A DNA stretch of 32,516 nt from Terriglobales bacterium (GTDB lineage Bacteria > Acidobacteriota > Terriglobia > Terriglobales > Acidobacteriaceae), in NCBI GenBank assembly GCA_025935035.1, contig JAICWB010000004.1, positions 1 to 32,516 on the forward strand, given 5' to 3'. The notes beneath the pieces are model-generated. The model saw nothing but the letters and a program-made list of their open reading frames with translations. It did not search any database and was not told where the DNA came from. The stretch's first letter is position 1, and the number at the start of each line of letters is the position of its first letter. A program made the position numbers and the translations under genes. Positions 15,465 through 25,914 of this stretch are shown here, one piece after another.

Positions 15465-18400
15465 ATGCTGACGCTTCGCCTCTCCTGGCTAGTCGCCCTC
15501 GTTTTTGTTGCTACCACGGTTTTTTCTCAGACTCCCGGCCAGAACACCAACATGGTCTCCGGACGGGAGTGGCCAGGTGGTGACCCGTTCCTGCAGCGGC
15601 AGAACGAACCTTCCATAGCGATATCTACGCGTAATCCGCAGCATATCCTGGCGGGCGCGAACGATTATCGAACGGTGGATCTGCCTGCATCGGACACGGT
15701 GTCGGGTGGTGTTGAAGTCACGGGTGACGCCTGGCTGGGAGTTTTCAAGTCTTTTGACGGCGGCCAGACTTGGCGTAGCACTCTGATCCCTGGGTATCCG
15801 CAGGATAGCTCTCCGCAGGGGCTTTCTTCTCCGCTGAAGGGATTCAGCACGGCAGCGGACGCGGTGGTTCGCGCCGGCACGAACGGCTTGTTTTATTACA
15901 GCGGCATCGCTTTCAATCGCGGCACGAATTCGGGCGTCGTTTTCATTTCACGCTGGATGGACCTGAATAATAAGGAGAATGGCGACCCCACCAAGAACCA
16001 GGATTCAATCCGCTATGTCAGTGCGTCAATCATTGATAAAGGCAATGCCGGGCAGTTCCTGGATAAGCCGTGGTTGGCAGTGGATGTACCGCGCTCGAGC
16101 GCAACCTGCACCATGCAAGTGCCGCAGGCGAATGGGACCGTGGTGAGCCAGACAGTCCCCACAGGAAACGCTTATCTTGCCTACACGATTCTGGTGGGCA
16201 ACGACGTAAATATCCGAACCAAGCTTTACCTGACCCGCTCCACCGATTGCGGAGCTACATGGAGCACACCAACCAAACTTAGCGAAGGGCTGCCTGTCAA
16301 TCAGGGGGCCAATGTTGCCATCGATCCTTCTACCGGCTATGTCTATGTGGCTTGGCGCGGGTTCGCGGCGGCGAGTTCGCCGAACACCATTAATATAGTG
16401 CGTTCAACAGACGGTGGCGCCACCTTCACAAAGGCGCTGACGCTGAAGTCCCTGCCTTCTTACAATGCGAGCACCCCGACAGCGGAAAGCTTCTTCGATC
16501 AAGGCACGACCGCGACTTCCTTCCGCTCCAGCGCGTTTCCGACGATGGCCGTCGATGCCAGCGGCCGCGTGTATGTGGCATGGTCACAAAGGACGCCACC
16601 GAACGGCGATGCCCGAATCATGATGACGTCGTCAGCAGATTTTGTGAATTGGACCACGCCGGCTGCAGTCGATAACGCCAATCTGAGTGACGATGCTGGC
16701 GTGCTCTTCAGCCGAGGGCACCAATTCATGCCAAGCCTCACGTTCAGTGACGGCAGGCTCATGCTGATCTATTACGATGAGCGCTTCGACCACACCGTGG
16801 GTCTGTTCACGCCGAACTCACCCTTTTCGCCGGCACTCGATGGAAGGTTCTACACAGAGAAGCGGGACAAGCGTGGAGAGCTTGCTGTGGATCCCACGCA
16901 GGTGTTCACACCGTTCGTTTCCGATCTCAACTTGACGCAGATGCGCCACACTACGGAAACGAGAGTCGCCGAGGCACTGCCTGGCAGTAATCCGTCATTC
17001 ACATCGGCACGCGTTTCGCAATACAAGTTTGGTATGCGCGGCGACGAAAGCGGTACCGTCAACAACCTTCAGCAGCTTCAGATCAATCCGCCGAATTTGC
17101 CCTTGTTCGAGCAGGGCACGGTGCCGTTCATCGGCGACTACATTGATATTGCCGGCCTAAGCATGGTCAACACGCCTACTGGGTGGAAGTTCAACACTGC
17201 TTTGACCAAGGCGCCACGCTTCATCGCTTCCTACACCAGCAACCAGGACGTGCGTCCTCCGCTCGATGGCAACTGGCAAAATTACACCCCCGCGGGGCTC
17301 GGCGGTGGACAGAGCGTCTTGGATCCCACCAAGACTGTACCAGCTTGCCAGATCGGCCAGGAAGGCATGCGTGATCAGAACATTTACAGCAGCGTCATCA
17401 CGGAAGGCTTGGGAGTAGCTGCACTGCAAAATACCAAACCGTTGAGCGCCACGGTACCGCGCGAGTTTGTGCTCACGGTGCAGAACGCGACCAACTTCGA
17501 TAAGAGCTTCCGGATCACCATCGGCAACCAGCCGGCGGGTGGCATCGCCACGTTACTGCCGATATTAAACCCGGTGCCCAATCCACTTCCTGCGCCGTTG
17601 ACGACGCTTGACGTATCCATCGCAGCACATTCGGGCGTCGCACGCGGCATTTACGCCCTTTCACCTACGCCGACTGCTTCCATCAGCGTTAACGTCGCGG
17701 AGATAACCGCTCCTGGCGGAAGCTTGACGGCAGGCGGATTGACCAGCTTCGTGACATTGAATTCAGATCCAACGGTGAGTTCGCTTACCGACCCGGATGG
17801 CGGAGGAGACGTCGGGATCTCGACGGCGGAGATCTACAATCCGAACGTTTCGAATCCTAACGTGTCGAATCCCAACGTATCGAATCCAAACGTCTCGAAC
17901 CCGAACGTGTCGAATCCCAACGTATCGAACCCAAACGTTTCGAACCCGAACGTCTCCAATCCGAACGTTTCCAATCAGCCTTTAGCGAATGCAAACGTTT
18001 CGAACCCGAACGTGTCGAATCCTAACGTCTCGAACCCGAACGTTTCCAATCCCAATGTTTCGAACCCGAACGTGTCGAATCCGAACGTCTCGAACGCTCC
18101 GGTGTCCGACGCCACATACACCATCACCAATCATGGCAACACCAGCAGCTCTTATACCGTGAAGCTGGTAGGCGATGCTCCCAGCGCTCCATTGCAGGTC
18201 ATTATCAGCAAGCCGTATAGCAATCCAACATCGGTAAACTGCCAACTCGCCGATCAGCAGAACAACATCTTGTTGGACAACGTGAACAGTGCGGTTGTGT
18301 TGCCGCCAACGAATCTGAGTGACCCGCTGATCACAAACCCGAATATCAGCAATCCGACCGTGGCGCTTGCACCCGGCGAGAGCGCGTTGATCACGATCCG

Positions 18401-20072
18401 CGGCATCAATGTGACGTTGGAGCAGATGTCTCAGATCGTCGGGCAGATCGCTCCGGTAGTGGTGGCCCAGGCGCCGAATACCAACGATCCCACGAACACG
18501 CCTCCGGTAGCGGCGCCTTTCTTCATCACTACTTCCTCGTCGTTACCCACCGCGACTGCGGGACAACAATATTCAACACCTCTGTCAGTGGTCGGAGGCA
18601 CGGCACCGTATAGCTGGTCTATCGTCTCCGGCTTCATGCCGAAAGGATTCATCCTCACGCCGGGCCGAAGTTCTGCGACAGAGTTCATCGCTAATGCCGC
18701 TCCTGGTTCAAACGCTCCGGGGACCTATAACTTCACCGTGCAGGTTACTGACGCTTCAGCAGCAACCACCAGCAAGCAATTCACAGTGGTGATGAATAAC
18801 CTGGGCAACTTGTCTTTCGTGACTCAGCCTTCAGCAGCGACAGTTGGCCAAGCTATCTCGCCAGCCGTTCAGGTGCGTTTGCTTGACAACGCCGGCGCAG
18901 CAATTGCGTCGTTTCCTGTGAATCTCGCGTTGGGGAATGCAGGTTCTAACCCTGGAGGTGGTGTGTTATCCGGCACAGCTTCAGCACTGACGGACGCCAC
19001 AGGTATCGCCACGTTCCCTAACCTCGCGATCGATCAACCGGGAACTGGTTATACCCTTATTGCGAGTGGTCAAAACCTTACGCCGGCGACGTCTGCACCG
19101 TTTGATGAGACCATTGCCGTCACTCCCTTTGTGGGCCGCGCGACAGACCCCACAGGAGATAGCTCTGCAGCGGACCTGACCTCAGCAAGCGTCAATACGA
19201 CTCCCGACGGAAAGGTCTTGTTGTCTGTCCGCTATGCTCCCGGCACTTTCAGCGCGGCCACCACGGAAGCCGATTTCTTGCTGGATACCGACCAGAGGAC
19301 TGCAACGGGAAGTCCAGGTTCAGACGCCGGTTGTCAAAACGATGCCAGCGTGTTGGGGATCGATTATCTGGTCATTATGCAATCCAATTTTGGCAACAAC
19401 ACCGCGCACATCTACAAGGCGACTGGCGGTTGTAATCAATACCAGGAACTGGGCACCGCGCCGGTAACTCTGGCAAGAGATGGGATGGACGTTACGTTCC
19501 CTCTCTCAATGCTGACCAACACTGCCTCTGCAACCACTTCCGGACCTGCCGGCAGCGGCCCGTGGAACTTCAAGGTAACGACTGATAGCAGCATCGGAAA
19601 CGGAGCGTTTTCGGGATTGCAGGATGTGATGCCCGATGTTGGGTTTGTCGATTCCACGACCTCCGCCGTCATAACCGGAGTAGCGTTCAGCGGCACAGCT
19701 GCGAACCCAACAATCACTATCTCCGGAACAGGATTCGGGACTGCCCCAGCGGCAACGACCGTGGGTTTCCAAGGATTTACCGGCTCTGATTACGGCGATG
19801 CGCTTTATATCGAGGACTTTTCCAATAATCCGCAGGCCTTTAGCGCCGGGCGAGGTCTGCCGAATAATGCGCAACAGCGAGACTTCATCGGCCTTGTCAT
19901 AGTCAACTACACTGACACTTCGATCACTTACCAGCTAGGATCGGACTACTCACTCTCTTACTATCCAAGCAATACATACGCTTTGAATGCGGGTGACAGT
20001 TTCAACGTGATTGTGGCGGGCGGCGCGTCATTCAGTGGGACGGTGTCATACAACAATGTTGTGATTCCGTGA
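15465..20072 (+). CDS. Large secreted multidomain protein with sialidase-like repeats and an NPNVS array
   Basis: 1535 residues with an N-terminal signal peptide ([17 protein letters not shown]). Residues about 25-650 resemble a BNR/sialidase-type propeller: Asp-box-like strands [18 protein letters not shown] and STDGGATF, and repeated VYVAW strands. Residues 792-881 are the NPNVS repeat. Then follow Ig-like or putative cadherin-like segments ([25 protein letters not shown] is one, and a TFVVQ-type strand pattern). The last 100 residues start like an IPT/TIG domain ([12 protein letters not shown]). No catalytic residues of true sialidases could be assigned. It is monocistronic, flanked by the his operon and a convergent kinase gene. 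Likely role: an exported or surface adhesin or carbohydrate-interacting protein (inference). The exact function is unknown. Confidence 0.85.
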   Translation: MLTLRLSWLVALVFVATTVFSQTPGQNTNMVSGREWPGGDPFLQRQNEPSIAISTRNPQHILAGANDYRTVDLPASDTVSGGVEVTGDAWLGVFKSFDGGQTWRSTLIPGYPQDSSPQGLSSPLKGFSTAADAVVRAGTNGLFYYSGIAFNRGTNSGVVFISRWMDLNNKENGDPTKNQDSIRYVSASIIDKGNAGQFLDKPWLAVDVPRSSATCTMQVPQANGTVVSQTVPTGNAYLAYTILVGNDVNIRTKLYLTRSTDCGATWSTPTKLSEGLPVNQGANVAIDPSTGYVYVAWRGFAAASSPNTINIVRSTDGGATFTKALTLKSLPSYNASTPTAESFFDQGTTATSFRSSAFPTMAVDASGRVYVAWSQRTPPNGDARIMMTSSADFVNWTTPAAVDNANLSDDAGVLFSRGHQFMPSLTFSDGRLMLIYYDERFDHTVGLFTPNSPFSPALDGRFYTEKRDKRGELAVDPTQVFTPFVSDLNLTQMRHTTETRVAEALPGSNPSFTSARVSQYKFGMRGDESGTVNNLQQLQINPPNLPLFEQGTVPFIGDYIDIAGLSMVNTPTGWKFNTALTKAPRFIASYTSNQDVRPPLDGNWQNYTPAGLGGGQSVLDPTKTVPACQIGQEGMRDQNIYSSVITEGLGVAALQNTKPLSATVPREFVLTVQNATNFDKSFRITIGNQPAGGIATLLPILNPVPNPLPAPLTTLDVSIAAHSGVARGIYALSPTPTASISVNVAEITAPGGSLTAGGLTSFVTLNSDPTVSSLTDPDGGGDVGISTAEIYNPNVSNPNVSNPNVSNPNVSNPNVSNPNVSNPNVSNPNVSNPNVSNQPLANANVSNPNVSNPNVSNPNVSNPNVSNPNVSNPNVSNAPVSDATYTITNHGNTSSSYTVKLVGDAPSAPLQVIISKPYSNPTSVNCQLADQQNNILLDNVNSAVVLPPTNLSDPLITNPNISNPTVALAPGESALITIRGINVTLEQMSQIVGQIAPVVVAQAPNTNDPTNTPPVAAPFFITTSSSLPTATAGQQYSTPLSVVGGTAPYSWSIVSGFMPKGFILTPGRSSATEFIANAAPGSNAPGTYNFTVQVTDASAATTSKQFTVVMNNLGNLSFVTQPSAATVGQAISPAVQVRLLDNAGAAIASFPVNLALGNAGSNPGGGVLSGTASALTDATGIATFPNLAIDQPGTGYTLIASGQNLTPATSAPFDETIAVTPFVGRATDPTGDSSAADLTSASVNTTPDGKVLLSVRYAPGTFSAATTEADFLLDTDQRTATGSPGSDAGCQNDASVLGIDYLVIMQSNFGNNTAHIYKATGGCNQYQELGTAPVTLARDGMDVTFPLSMLTNTASATTSGPAGSGPWNFKVTTDSSIGNGAFSGLQDVMPDVGFVDSTTSAVITGVAFSGTAANPTITISGTGFGTAPAATTVGFQGFTGSDYGDALYIEDFSNNPQAFSAGRGLPNNAQQRDFIGLVIVNYTDTSITYQLGSDYSLSYYPSNTYALNAGDSFNVIVAGGASFSGTVSYNNVVIP
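17838..18107 (+). repeat. 15-bp coding tandem repeat (NPNVS units)
   Basis: Ninety codons make eighteen 5-residue units: nine NPNVS, a degenerate pair [10 protein letters not shown], six more NPNVS and a final NAPVS. The DNA units (AAYCCNAACGTNTCN) vary mainly at third positions. The 5-residue period, with Asn before a central Val, loosely recalls pentapeptide-repeat beta-helices, but with Pro in place of the usual Ala and Val in place of Leu/Phe. A further relic, NPNISNPTV, lies about 80 residues downstream. Confidence 0.95.
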
Positions 20073-20118
20073 TCTGCCGTTAAAGAGAGCGCATTAGGCG
20101 GTCTGGGGCTTTGTTTTT

Positions 20119-23037
20119 CTAGGGAGTGGCGCGCTTGCGCGCATCCTGGATCATCGGATCGGGGTCGCCCTTTTCTTTTATCGCCAGAAAGGCTTTATAG
20201 GACTGCGCCGCGCTTGGGCTACCCAGCCCTTCTTGCGCGCGTCCCCGATAGTAGAGTACCGGTGGATAAAGATGGAAAGTCGGCGACTCGTCGAGGAATA
20301 AAGCTGTGACTTCGCCGCGGCGCTTGACGCAGGTCTCGAACTGCGAGTCAGCTTCGGTGTAGGCTTTGGCTTCTACGTAGGCGCGTCCCAGATCGAAGTG
20401 TCCGAGCCATGTGTCACTTATCTTTTGAGCATCTTGAAAGGCGCGAACCGCGTCCGGGATTTTGCCGGTCTTGAGCAAAATCTCACCTTCGATGATCTTG
20501 GCGTAAGCCTGCGGATCGGCTTCTAGCCTTACGGAAAGTGTTTTCGCGATCTTTCCGGCATCATCGATCTTTCCCGAAGCCACAAAAATCCGCGCCGCTG
20601 AGATGATCACAGCATCATCGCTGCTTAATGACATTGCCGCCTGAGCTTCGCTGGCTGCTTGCGGCGATTTTCCAAGCGAAAGCAGTGCATCGCCCATGGC
20701 TATGTGTTTCAATGCGGCGGCCCCTTTGTCCCCAGAGGAAATGTCTGTGGCTATCGCCGGCGTGAGTGTCGCGATTGCTTGGGTCGTGTGGCCTTGGTAT
20801 AGCGCTACATCCGCTAGTGCGAGGCGCGCGATCGAAGCGCTCCTGGCATCGAGCGCTGCCAATTTCTTGAATGTGTCCGCCGCCGCATCAGGCTGGTCCA
20901 ATGCGAGTTGAGACAGCCCCATACCCACAAAAGCGGTGGGATAGGTAGGATTCAGGTCCAACACCGCTTGCTGCTCGTGGATGGCGTCCTCGAACTGGCC
21001 CGCATACATGGCATAAAGCCCCACGTTGTTTCGCTGCGGAACATTCTTGGGAAAGATCTCGATCGCCTTACGGCCGTACTCGAGCGCAGCATTCATGTCA
21101 CGGCGGTAAAAGTACGCAAGTGCCAGGTTGGCGATGCCTACCGAGTCTGAGGGATACGCCTTGACGAGCGCGGTCATCTCTTCAAATGCCCGTTGCGGTT
21201 TGCGGGCAGTGAGGTAGTAACCGCCGCGCGTTCGATATTTTTCGCGGTCGGTCATGCGGTCCATGCGCTGCAACGCGAGCTTATAGTTTTCTTCGGCGAG
21301 GTCGCGCTTTCCCTCGTTCTGGTAGACAACGGCCAGGCCGGCGTACGCGCGCCCCATGCTGGGGTCGAGTTTGATGGCCTTCTGATAATGGTCAATGGCG
21401 TCATCGTACTTGCCCGATTGCTGCGCTGCGAGTTGCCCCTGCGCATATTCGTGTGCTGCTTCGAGCGATGACGCCGTATAGGTTTCCTTCTCCAAGGACC
21501 TATTTATGTGCTGATCGCCCAAGTCGGTACGCAGCTTGTTCGCGATGCCGGTTACGGCGGGCAGTACGCCGCCCTTGTCAGAGACCTGAGCAGTTTCGGT
21601 CGCGATCTCATGCCCGTCAGTCGCATCAACCGCCTTCACCTTCAACGTGTACTGGCCGCCGAAGGACTCGATCGATCCGCTAAGCACAAGATTGATGCCT
21701 TCGCGCGCGGCAATGAGTTGCCCTAATGATTCGTCGATGGTGCTGCTTCCGGGACGCAACTGTGCGCCGATCTTGTGCGCTTGCGTCCGGCTGTAGGAAG
21801 AGATGAATGAAGCGCCTTCCATGGCCACGCTCAACGCAGGTTCCAATGTGCCTTCGAAAACGGAATCGGAAGTCTGGTTGTTGAAGTCCGCGATCAAGAT
21901 AGTTATAGGTTTGACGGGTGCAACAGGAGCGGAGTGCTTCTTCCACATCCATCCCAAAGCGACGAGCACAGCGACCGCCAAAACACCGCCCGCGATCGCG
22001 GTCTTCCGCCGCGATGTTGGTTTAAGCGAAGCCGCCTTAAGGCGCGCTGCCGCACTGGACGGAAGTTGCACGGCAGTTGAAGCTCCGCCTCGCCAAGCTT
22101 CAAGATCGCGCACTATCTCTGACGCGCTTTGATAGCGGTCGGCCGGCAGAGGCTCGAGACACTTGCGAACAATATCGCTGAGCACCGGAGGAATGGTGGG
22201 ATCGACATCTATCGGGGGGATGGCACGCTGTTGGCTTCGCTTCACCAGACTGGCTACAGCGCTCTCTGCCTGGTAAGGAGCCTTATTGGTGAGCAACTCA
22301 TAAAAAATGATGCCCAATGTGAACAGGTCTGAACGAGGGTCCAGCTCTCTGCCATTCGCCTGTTCGGGAGACATGTACTGCAGCGTTCCTAGCAGCGTTC
22401 CCGCAACGGTGAGGCTCTCCGTCTCAGTCGAGTGCGCAAGACCAAAGTCCATGACCAGCACGCGTCCGTTGTTCTGCCGGATGATATTTTGCGGCTTCAA
22501 GTCGCGATGGACCACGCCTTCGCCGTGCGCCGCTTCCAAAGCCCTGCTCGTCTGCAGCATGATCTCAACAGCTTCATGAATGGGAAGCTTGCCGCAGCGC
22601 TTGACGTATTTGTTCAGGTCCTCACCTTCGATGTACTCCATGGTGATGAACCGTAGCCCGGCATCTTCACACAGGTCATAGATACGGATCACGTTCTTGT
22701 GAGTGACCTGTCGTGCAACAATGATCTCTTGCTTGAATCGCTGCAATACCAGAGGGTTATCGGCGAGATCAGTCCGAATGGTTTTGATCGCTACTGGACG
22801 ACCTAGTTCACGGTCTTGCGCCTTGTAGACCGCGCCCATGCCACCCTGCCCGAGAAGCTCAAGGATCTCGTAGCGGTTGGCTATCACGCGCCCTTTTTGT
22901 AATCGGGGAAAGTCGCTCGGAAAACCGGAGTCGCTGGCCATGCCCGACCTGGCTGGAGGAGCACCCGCGCCCGCACTTGTCCCGGTAGGGACGAACGTTT
23001 CTTGTTCGTGCGATGGGTCCTTAGGCTGGTCAGACAT
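20119..23037 (-). CDS. Transmembrane Ser/Thr protein kinase with TolB-N-like and TPR tail
   Basis: A 972-residue Hanks-type kinase. A low-complexity N-terminus of about 50 residues precedes the kinase domain: glycine loop LGQGGMGAV (62-70), VAIK lysine 85, helix-C Glu104, HRDLKPQN with Asp179, and DFG Asp197, all intact. A single membrane segment (about 346-365, AIAGGVLAVAVLVALGWMW) follows. The exported part begins with a domain resembling TolB-N/FlgO (ITILIADFNNQTSDSVFEGTLEPAL) and continues with roughly ten TPR-like helical pairs to the C-terminus. Such kinases are common in Acidobacteriota and related phyla. It would sense through the periplasmic part and phosphorylate cytoplasmic targets. 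It converges on the large secreted protein gene. Partners and substrates are not evident here. Confidence 0.93.
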   Translation of the reverse strand: MSDQPKDPSHEQETFVPTGTSAGAGAPPARSGMASDSGFPSDFPRLQKGRVIANRYEILELLGQGGMGAVYKAQDRELGRPVAIKTIRTDLADNPLVLQRFKQEIIVARQVTHKNVIRIYDLCEDAGLRFITMEYIEGEDLNKYVKRCGKLPIHEAVEIMLQTSRALEAAHGEGVVHRDLKPQNIIRQNNGRVLVMDFGLAHSTETESLTVAGTLLGTLQYMSPEQANGRELDPRSDLFTLGIIFYELLTNKAPYQAESAVASLVKRSQQRAIPPIDVDPTIPPVLSDIVRKCLEPLPADRYQSASEIVRDLEAWRGGASTAVQLPSSAAARLKAASLKPTSRRKTAIAGGVLAVAVLVALGWMWKKHSAPVAPVKPITILIADFNNQTSDSVFEGTLEPALSVAMEGASFISSYSRTQAHKIGAQLRPGSSTIDESLGQLIAAREGINLVLSGSIESFGGQYTLKVKAVDATDGHEIATETAQVSDKGGVLPAVTGIANKLRTDLGDQHINRSLEKETYTASSLEAAHEYAQGQLAAQQSGKYDDAIDHYQKAIKLDPSMGRAYAGLAVVYQNEGKRDLAEENYKLALQRMDRMTDREKYRTRGGYYLTARKPQRAFEEMTALVKAYPSDSVGIANLALAYFYRRDMNAALEYGRKAIEIFPKNVPQRNNVGLYAMYAGQFEDAIHEQQAVLDLNPTYPTAFVGMGLSQLALDQPDAAADTFKKLAALDARSASIARLALADVALYQGHTTQAIATLTPAIATDISSGDKGAAALKHIAMGDALLSLGKSPQAASEAQAAMSLSSDDAVIISAARIFVASGKIDDAGKIAKTLSVRLEADPQAYAKIIEGEILLKTGKIPDAVRAFQDAQKISDTWLGHFDLGRAYVEAKAYTEADSQFETCVKRRGEVTALFLDESPTFHLYPPVLYYRGRAQEGLGSPSAAQSYKAFLAIKEKGDPDPMIQDARKRATP

Positions 23038-23253
23038 ACTGGCTTCTGCGCAGTATATCTCTGTTCCTCAAGCAAATGTGAGTGACAAGGTGCGGACCCG
23101 AGGCGAATAAGTGATTTCTATTAGCTCAGGCGCAAGTGCGAGTTGGATTTAGCAGCCAGCTATCGTGCAAGATAATGCTGACACGAAGCATGGCATCAGA
23201 ATGCCGGTGTCGTTCCTCGGCCACCGGCAATCGTTCTCAAGGCGGTTTCGCTA

Positions 23254-23517
23254 CTAGACGGCTTTACGCTTATCGTCGCCGAGCATCTCTTCTTTCACGG
23301 CGCCCACCGCTGCTTCAGCGGCCTTACGTCCGATGTCCGCACCGATCTGTCCGGCCTTCTCTTGACTCATCTCAGCAAACTCCATGGCTTTTTTGCGCGG
23401 CAGATCTGATAGCTCATTGATTCCTTCAGCCAACCTACGCCGCATCTCACTGCCTTCGGCGGGCGCGAAAATGATTCCTAGTCCGATCCCTATCGACAAA
23501 CCTATTAAGAACTTCAT
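23254..23517 (-). CDS. YtxH-like small membrane-associated protein
   Basis: 87 residues. The N-terminal hydrophobic segment MKFLIGLSIGIGLGIIFAPAEGSEMRRRL matches the YtxH pattern (a short membrane anchor, then APxxGxxxR). It is followed by an amphipathic Ala/Glu/Lys-rich helix. It has a good ribosome-binding site on the minus strand (GAGGAGAAAATCAC before ATG). YtxH proteins are associated with general stress responses in several bacteria, but the molecular function is unknown. It lies between the SDR and kinase genes, all on the same strand. Confidence 0.75.
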   Translation of the reverse strand: MKFLIGLSIGIGLGIIFAPAEGSEMRRRLAEGINELSDLPRKKAMEFAEMSQEKAGQIGADIGRKAAEAAVGAVKEEMLGDDKRKAV

Positions 23518-23593
23518 GTGATTTTCTCCTCAGCCTATTAAAGCTAGATGCCGCCTTCACCTGACAATGTTTGCTGGAGCATCATATGGAAGC

Positions 23594-24646
23594 CTAAGCA
23601 GCCTTCAGCCGGGGGGCGCCGTCCGCTGCCTTTCGCTCGCGTGTGCCATGCCAAAGCGCGAGCGCCGTCCCGACAATGCCTACCGCAGCGGCTGCCAGCA
23701 CCGGCACGTGTGTCTCTGCCCAGAGTTCGCGGCTGGTGTAACTCGCTCGGTTATCAAACGCTCCGTGAGCGCCGTGGTCGCCCGGCAGAGGCTCCCAAAG
23801 ATTGTTAGGGCGGTTCGGATCTTCCGGGCCATCATGTTGTTGGGATTCGTATCCGTTGCGCGCCAGGTAATGGTCAGCGAATGACGGTACCAGCTTGTTC
23901 CCAAAAATTGCTTTCACCGCCGACCAGGCCGCGTAGTACTCGCGCCGCTTCGGATGGTGCGCGGCGTAGTAGATGGCGCGCGCAGCCACTTCAGGTTGGT
24001 AGATCGGCGGGACGGGTTGCGCCTTGTGCGGCAATCGGCTCTTTACCCATCCGAACTGTGGAGTATTCAGCGCCGGCATCTGCACCATTGTGGTGTGCAC
24101 TTTGCTGCCGTCGTGCAGTAGCTCACTCCGCAGCGAAGCGTGAAAACCTAAGATGGCATGCTTGGCGGCGCAGTATGCTGCTTGCAATGGGATGCTACGG
24201 TACGCGAGCGCGGAACCAACATGCACGATGGTGCCGTGATCGCGCGGAAGCATCCTTTTGAGCGCTGCGAGGCTTCCGTAAACGTAACCAAGATAAGTCA
24301 CGTCAGTCACGCGCTTGAATTCTTCTGCCGTCATCTCCTTGATCGGCGAGAAGACAGAAGCCATGGCGTTGTTCACCCAGATGTCTATGGGGCCGAACCG
24401 GGTCTCCACCATGGCAGCGGCGTTCTCAACTTGCTGCGCATCGGCCACGTCCACCACCAGCACGATAGCTTCGCCGCCGGCTTCTTCCACCTCGCGTTGC
24501 GCCGCTTCCAGTCCGTCTTTTCCCCTGGCTATCAGCCCGATGCGGGCGCCGCGTTTCGCAAACTCTCTAACTGTCGCCCGTCCCACGCCGGCCGACGCTC
24601 CGGTTATCATCACCACTTCTTTTTGTCTCTTGATCTGTTGCGTCAT
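23594..24646 (-). CDS. Short-chain dehydrogenase/reductase with C-terminal membrane extension
   Basis: 350 residues. An N-terminal classical SDR fold has the NAD(P)-binding TGASAGVG motif, a downstream NNAM (usually NNAG), a catalytic Ser in HVGSALAY and the YCAAK active site (YxxxK). The last ~120 residues extend beyond a normal SDR: an acidic, Asn/Pro-rich linker and a hydrophobic stretch (VLAAAAVGIVGTALAL) near the C-terminus that probably anchors it in the membrane. The fold occurs in many reductases, so the substrate cannot be assigned. The gene is divergent from the polysaccharide export gene with a 234-nt gap. Confidence 0.88.
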   Translation of the reverse strand: MTQQIKRQKEVVMITGASAGVGRATVREFAKRGARIGLIARGKDGLEAAQREVEEAGGEAIVLVVDVADAQQVENAAAMVETRFGPIDIWVNNAMASVFSPIKEMTAEEFKRVTDVTYLGYVYGSLAALKRMLPRDHGTIVHVGSALAYRSIPLQAAYCAAKHAILGFHASLRSELLHDGSKVHTTMVQMPALNTPQFGWVKSRLPHKAQPVPPIYQPEVAARAIYYAAHHPKRREYYAAWSAVKAIFGNKLVPSFADHYLARNGYESQQHDGPEDPNRPNNLWEPLPGDHGAHGAFDNRASYTSRELWAETHVPVLAAAAVGIVGTALALWHGTRERKAADGAPRLKAA

Positions 24647-24788
24647 TTTATTTGCCCTGACTGAATGGATGCGGGCAAGGGAAGCGCCGTTTTCTCATGA
24701 CGCTAAGGGCACGGCCGTTCTTAAGCTCCGGCCTATGGAATCACTCCGGGATAAGGAATTACATCTATCTGGTGCCTGATGACTTTGG

Positions 24789-24816
24789 TTTACTTTCGCG
24801 ATTCACCGCTTAGAAT
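24789..24816 (+). promoter_or_regulatory. Possible promoter upstream of the polysaccharide export gene
   Basis: TTTACT (24789-24794) and TAGAAT (24811-24816) are separated by 16 nt, 64 nt before the ATG at 24881. It lies in the divergent intergenic region, in the right orientation. The hexamers are imperfect, so this is tentative. Confidence 0.35.
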
Positions 24817-24880
24817 CAGCGCATAACGGTGCTAGACTTGTGCTTTCCCGATAAGATTCTGTGCTGAGGTTGGCGCAATC

Positions 24881-25903
24881 ATGAAGTTTTCATCACGTCT
24901 TTTGACGATCTTTTCTATTTTCCACTTTGTCGCGACCGCCGCGTCATGCCTCCTGGGATTCGGCATGCTGGTGCATGCCCAGACTCCAGTCACGCCGAAT
25001 GCCGCGGTACCGGCTCAATCCACCGCCAACCCTGCTTCTCAGGAGACTCAGCCGACGTCGCCGACCGCGTTAGAAGACAAGCGCTCCCTCAAGATTGGGG
25101 GTGGAGATCTTCTCGATGTGAAGGTTTATGGCGTGCCGGAGTTGACTGATTCCGTCCGCGTAAGTTCTCGCGGCGACGTATCTCTTCCTCTGGTCGGCAG
25201 TGTTCATCTTGAGGGTCTAACCAGTGAAGAAGGCGAGAAGTTGATCGAGCAGAAACTCAAAGACGGGGGCTTTCTTCGCGATCCACATGTCTCCATCTTC
25301 GTAAAGGAATATGTTACTCAAGGAATATCGGTGCTGGGCGAAGTCACCAGGCCGGGCATCTATCCTTTGCTTGGCACTCGCCGCCTATTTGACGCGATCT
25401 CTTACGCCGGCGGTACTACGCCCAAAGCCGGTAGGACGGTCACCATCACTCATCGCACCGACCCCGATCACCCGCAGATCATAACTATGTCGAATGACCC
25501 AATGCAGGCGGCCAAGAGCAACGTGGAAGTTCTGCCGGGCGACACGGTCATGGTTTCTAAAGCAGGTGTCGTATATGTTGCGGGAGAGGTGAATAAACCG
25601 GGCGGGTTCGTGATGGACAACAATGAGAGCTTGTCTGTGTTGCAGGCGATCGCATTGGCTGAAGGTTTGAGCCGGTCGTACTCATATAAAGGTGTGAAGA
25701 TCATCCGCAAAGCTGCGGATGGCAAGCTGCAAGACATCCCTGTGCCCCTAAAAGAAATGATGGAAGGCAAAGGGAATACCGATTTCGCTCTCCAGAACGA
25801 AGACATCCTGTTCATTCCTGGTAGCGCCGGCAAGAATGCAGCACGCCGGACTCTCGAAGCGATCGTACAGACGGCAACTGGACTGGCCGTCTATCGTCGC
25901 TAA
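24881..25903 (+). CDS. Polysaccharide export protein (Wza-like, Poly_export/SLBB)
   Basis: 340 residues. The N-terminus is a signal sequence with possible cleavage after HAQ; a Cys at residue 23 (TAASC) is a weak lipobox candidate, so it may instead be a lipoprotein. A Poly_export domain follows (IGGGDLLDVKVYGVPEL, RVSSRGDVSLPLVGSV, EKLIEQKLKDGGFLRDPHVSIFV). Two SLBB-like segments come next: ISVLGEVTRPGIYPLLG and VYVAGEVNKPGGFVMDN. Family members form the outer-membrane channel for capsule or exopolysaccharide. No glycosyltransferase, Wzx/Wzy or tyrosine kinase gene is next to it, so it is an orphan in this window. It is followed 11 nt later by a small membrane protein, probably in one operon. 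Confidence 0.92.
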   Translation: MKFSSRLLTIFSIFHFVATAASCLLGFGMLVHAQTPVTPNAAVPAQSTANPASQETQPTSPTALEDKRSLKIGGGDLLDVKVYGVPELTDSVRVSSRGDVSLPLVGSVHLEGLTSEEGEKLIEQKLKDGGFLRDPHVSIFVKEYVTQGISVLGEVTRPGIYPLLGTRRLFDAISYAGGTTPKAGRTVTITHRTDPDHPQIITMSNDPMQAAKSNVEVLPGDTVMVSKAGVVYVAGEVNKPGGFVMDNNESLSVLQAIALAEGLSRSYSYKGVKIIRKAADGKLQDIPVPLKEMMEGKGNTDFALQNEDILFIPGSAGKNAARRTLEAIVQTATGLAVYRR

Positions 25904-25914
25904 GCGAGACCCCA

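Noticed and set aside
17797-18245. ORFs of 62 aa (+) and 87 aa (-) in the NPNVS region, and a CRISPR-like look of the repeats
   Set aside because: They are frame shadows of the 15-bp coding repeat. The units are contiguous, with no spacers, so it is not a CRISPR array.
20410-20425. AAGTGAC on the minus strand, similar to the core of the shared 18-nt motif
   Set aside because: Only the core matches and it lies within the kinase coding sequence, far from a start codon.
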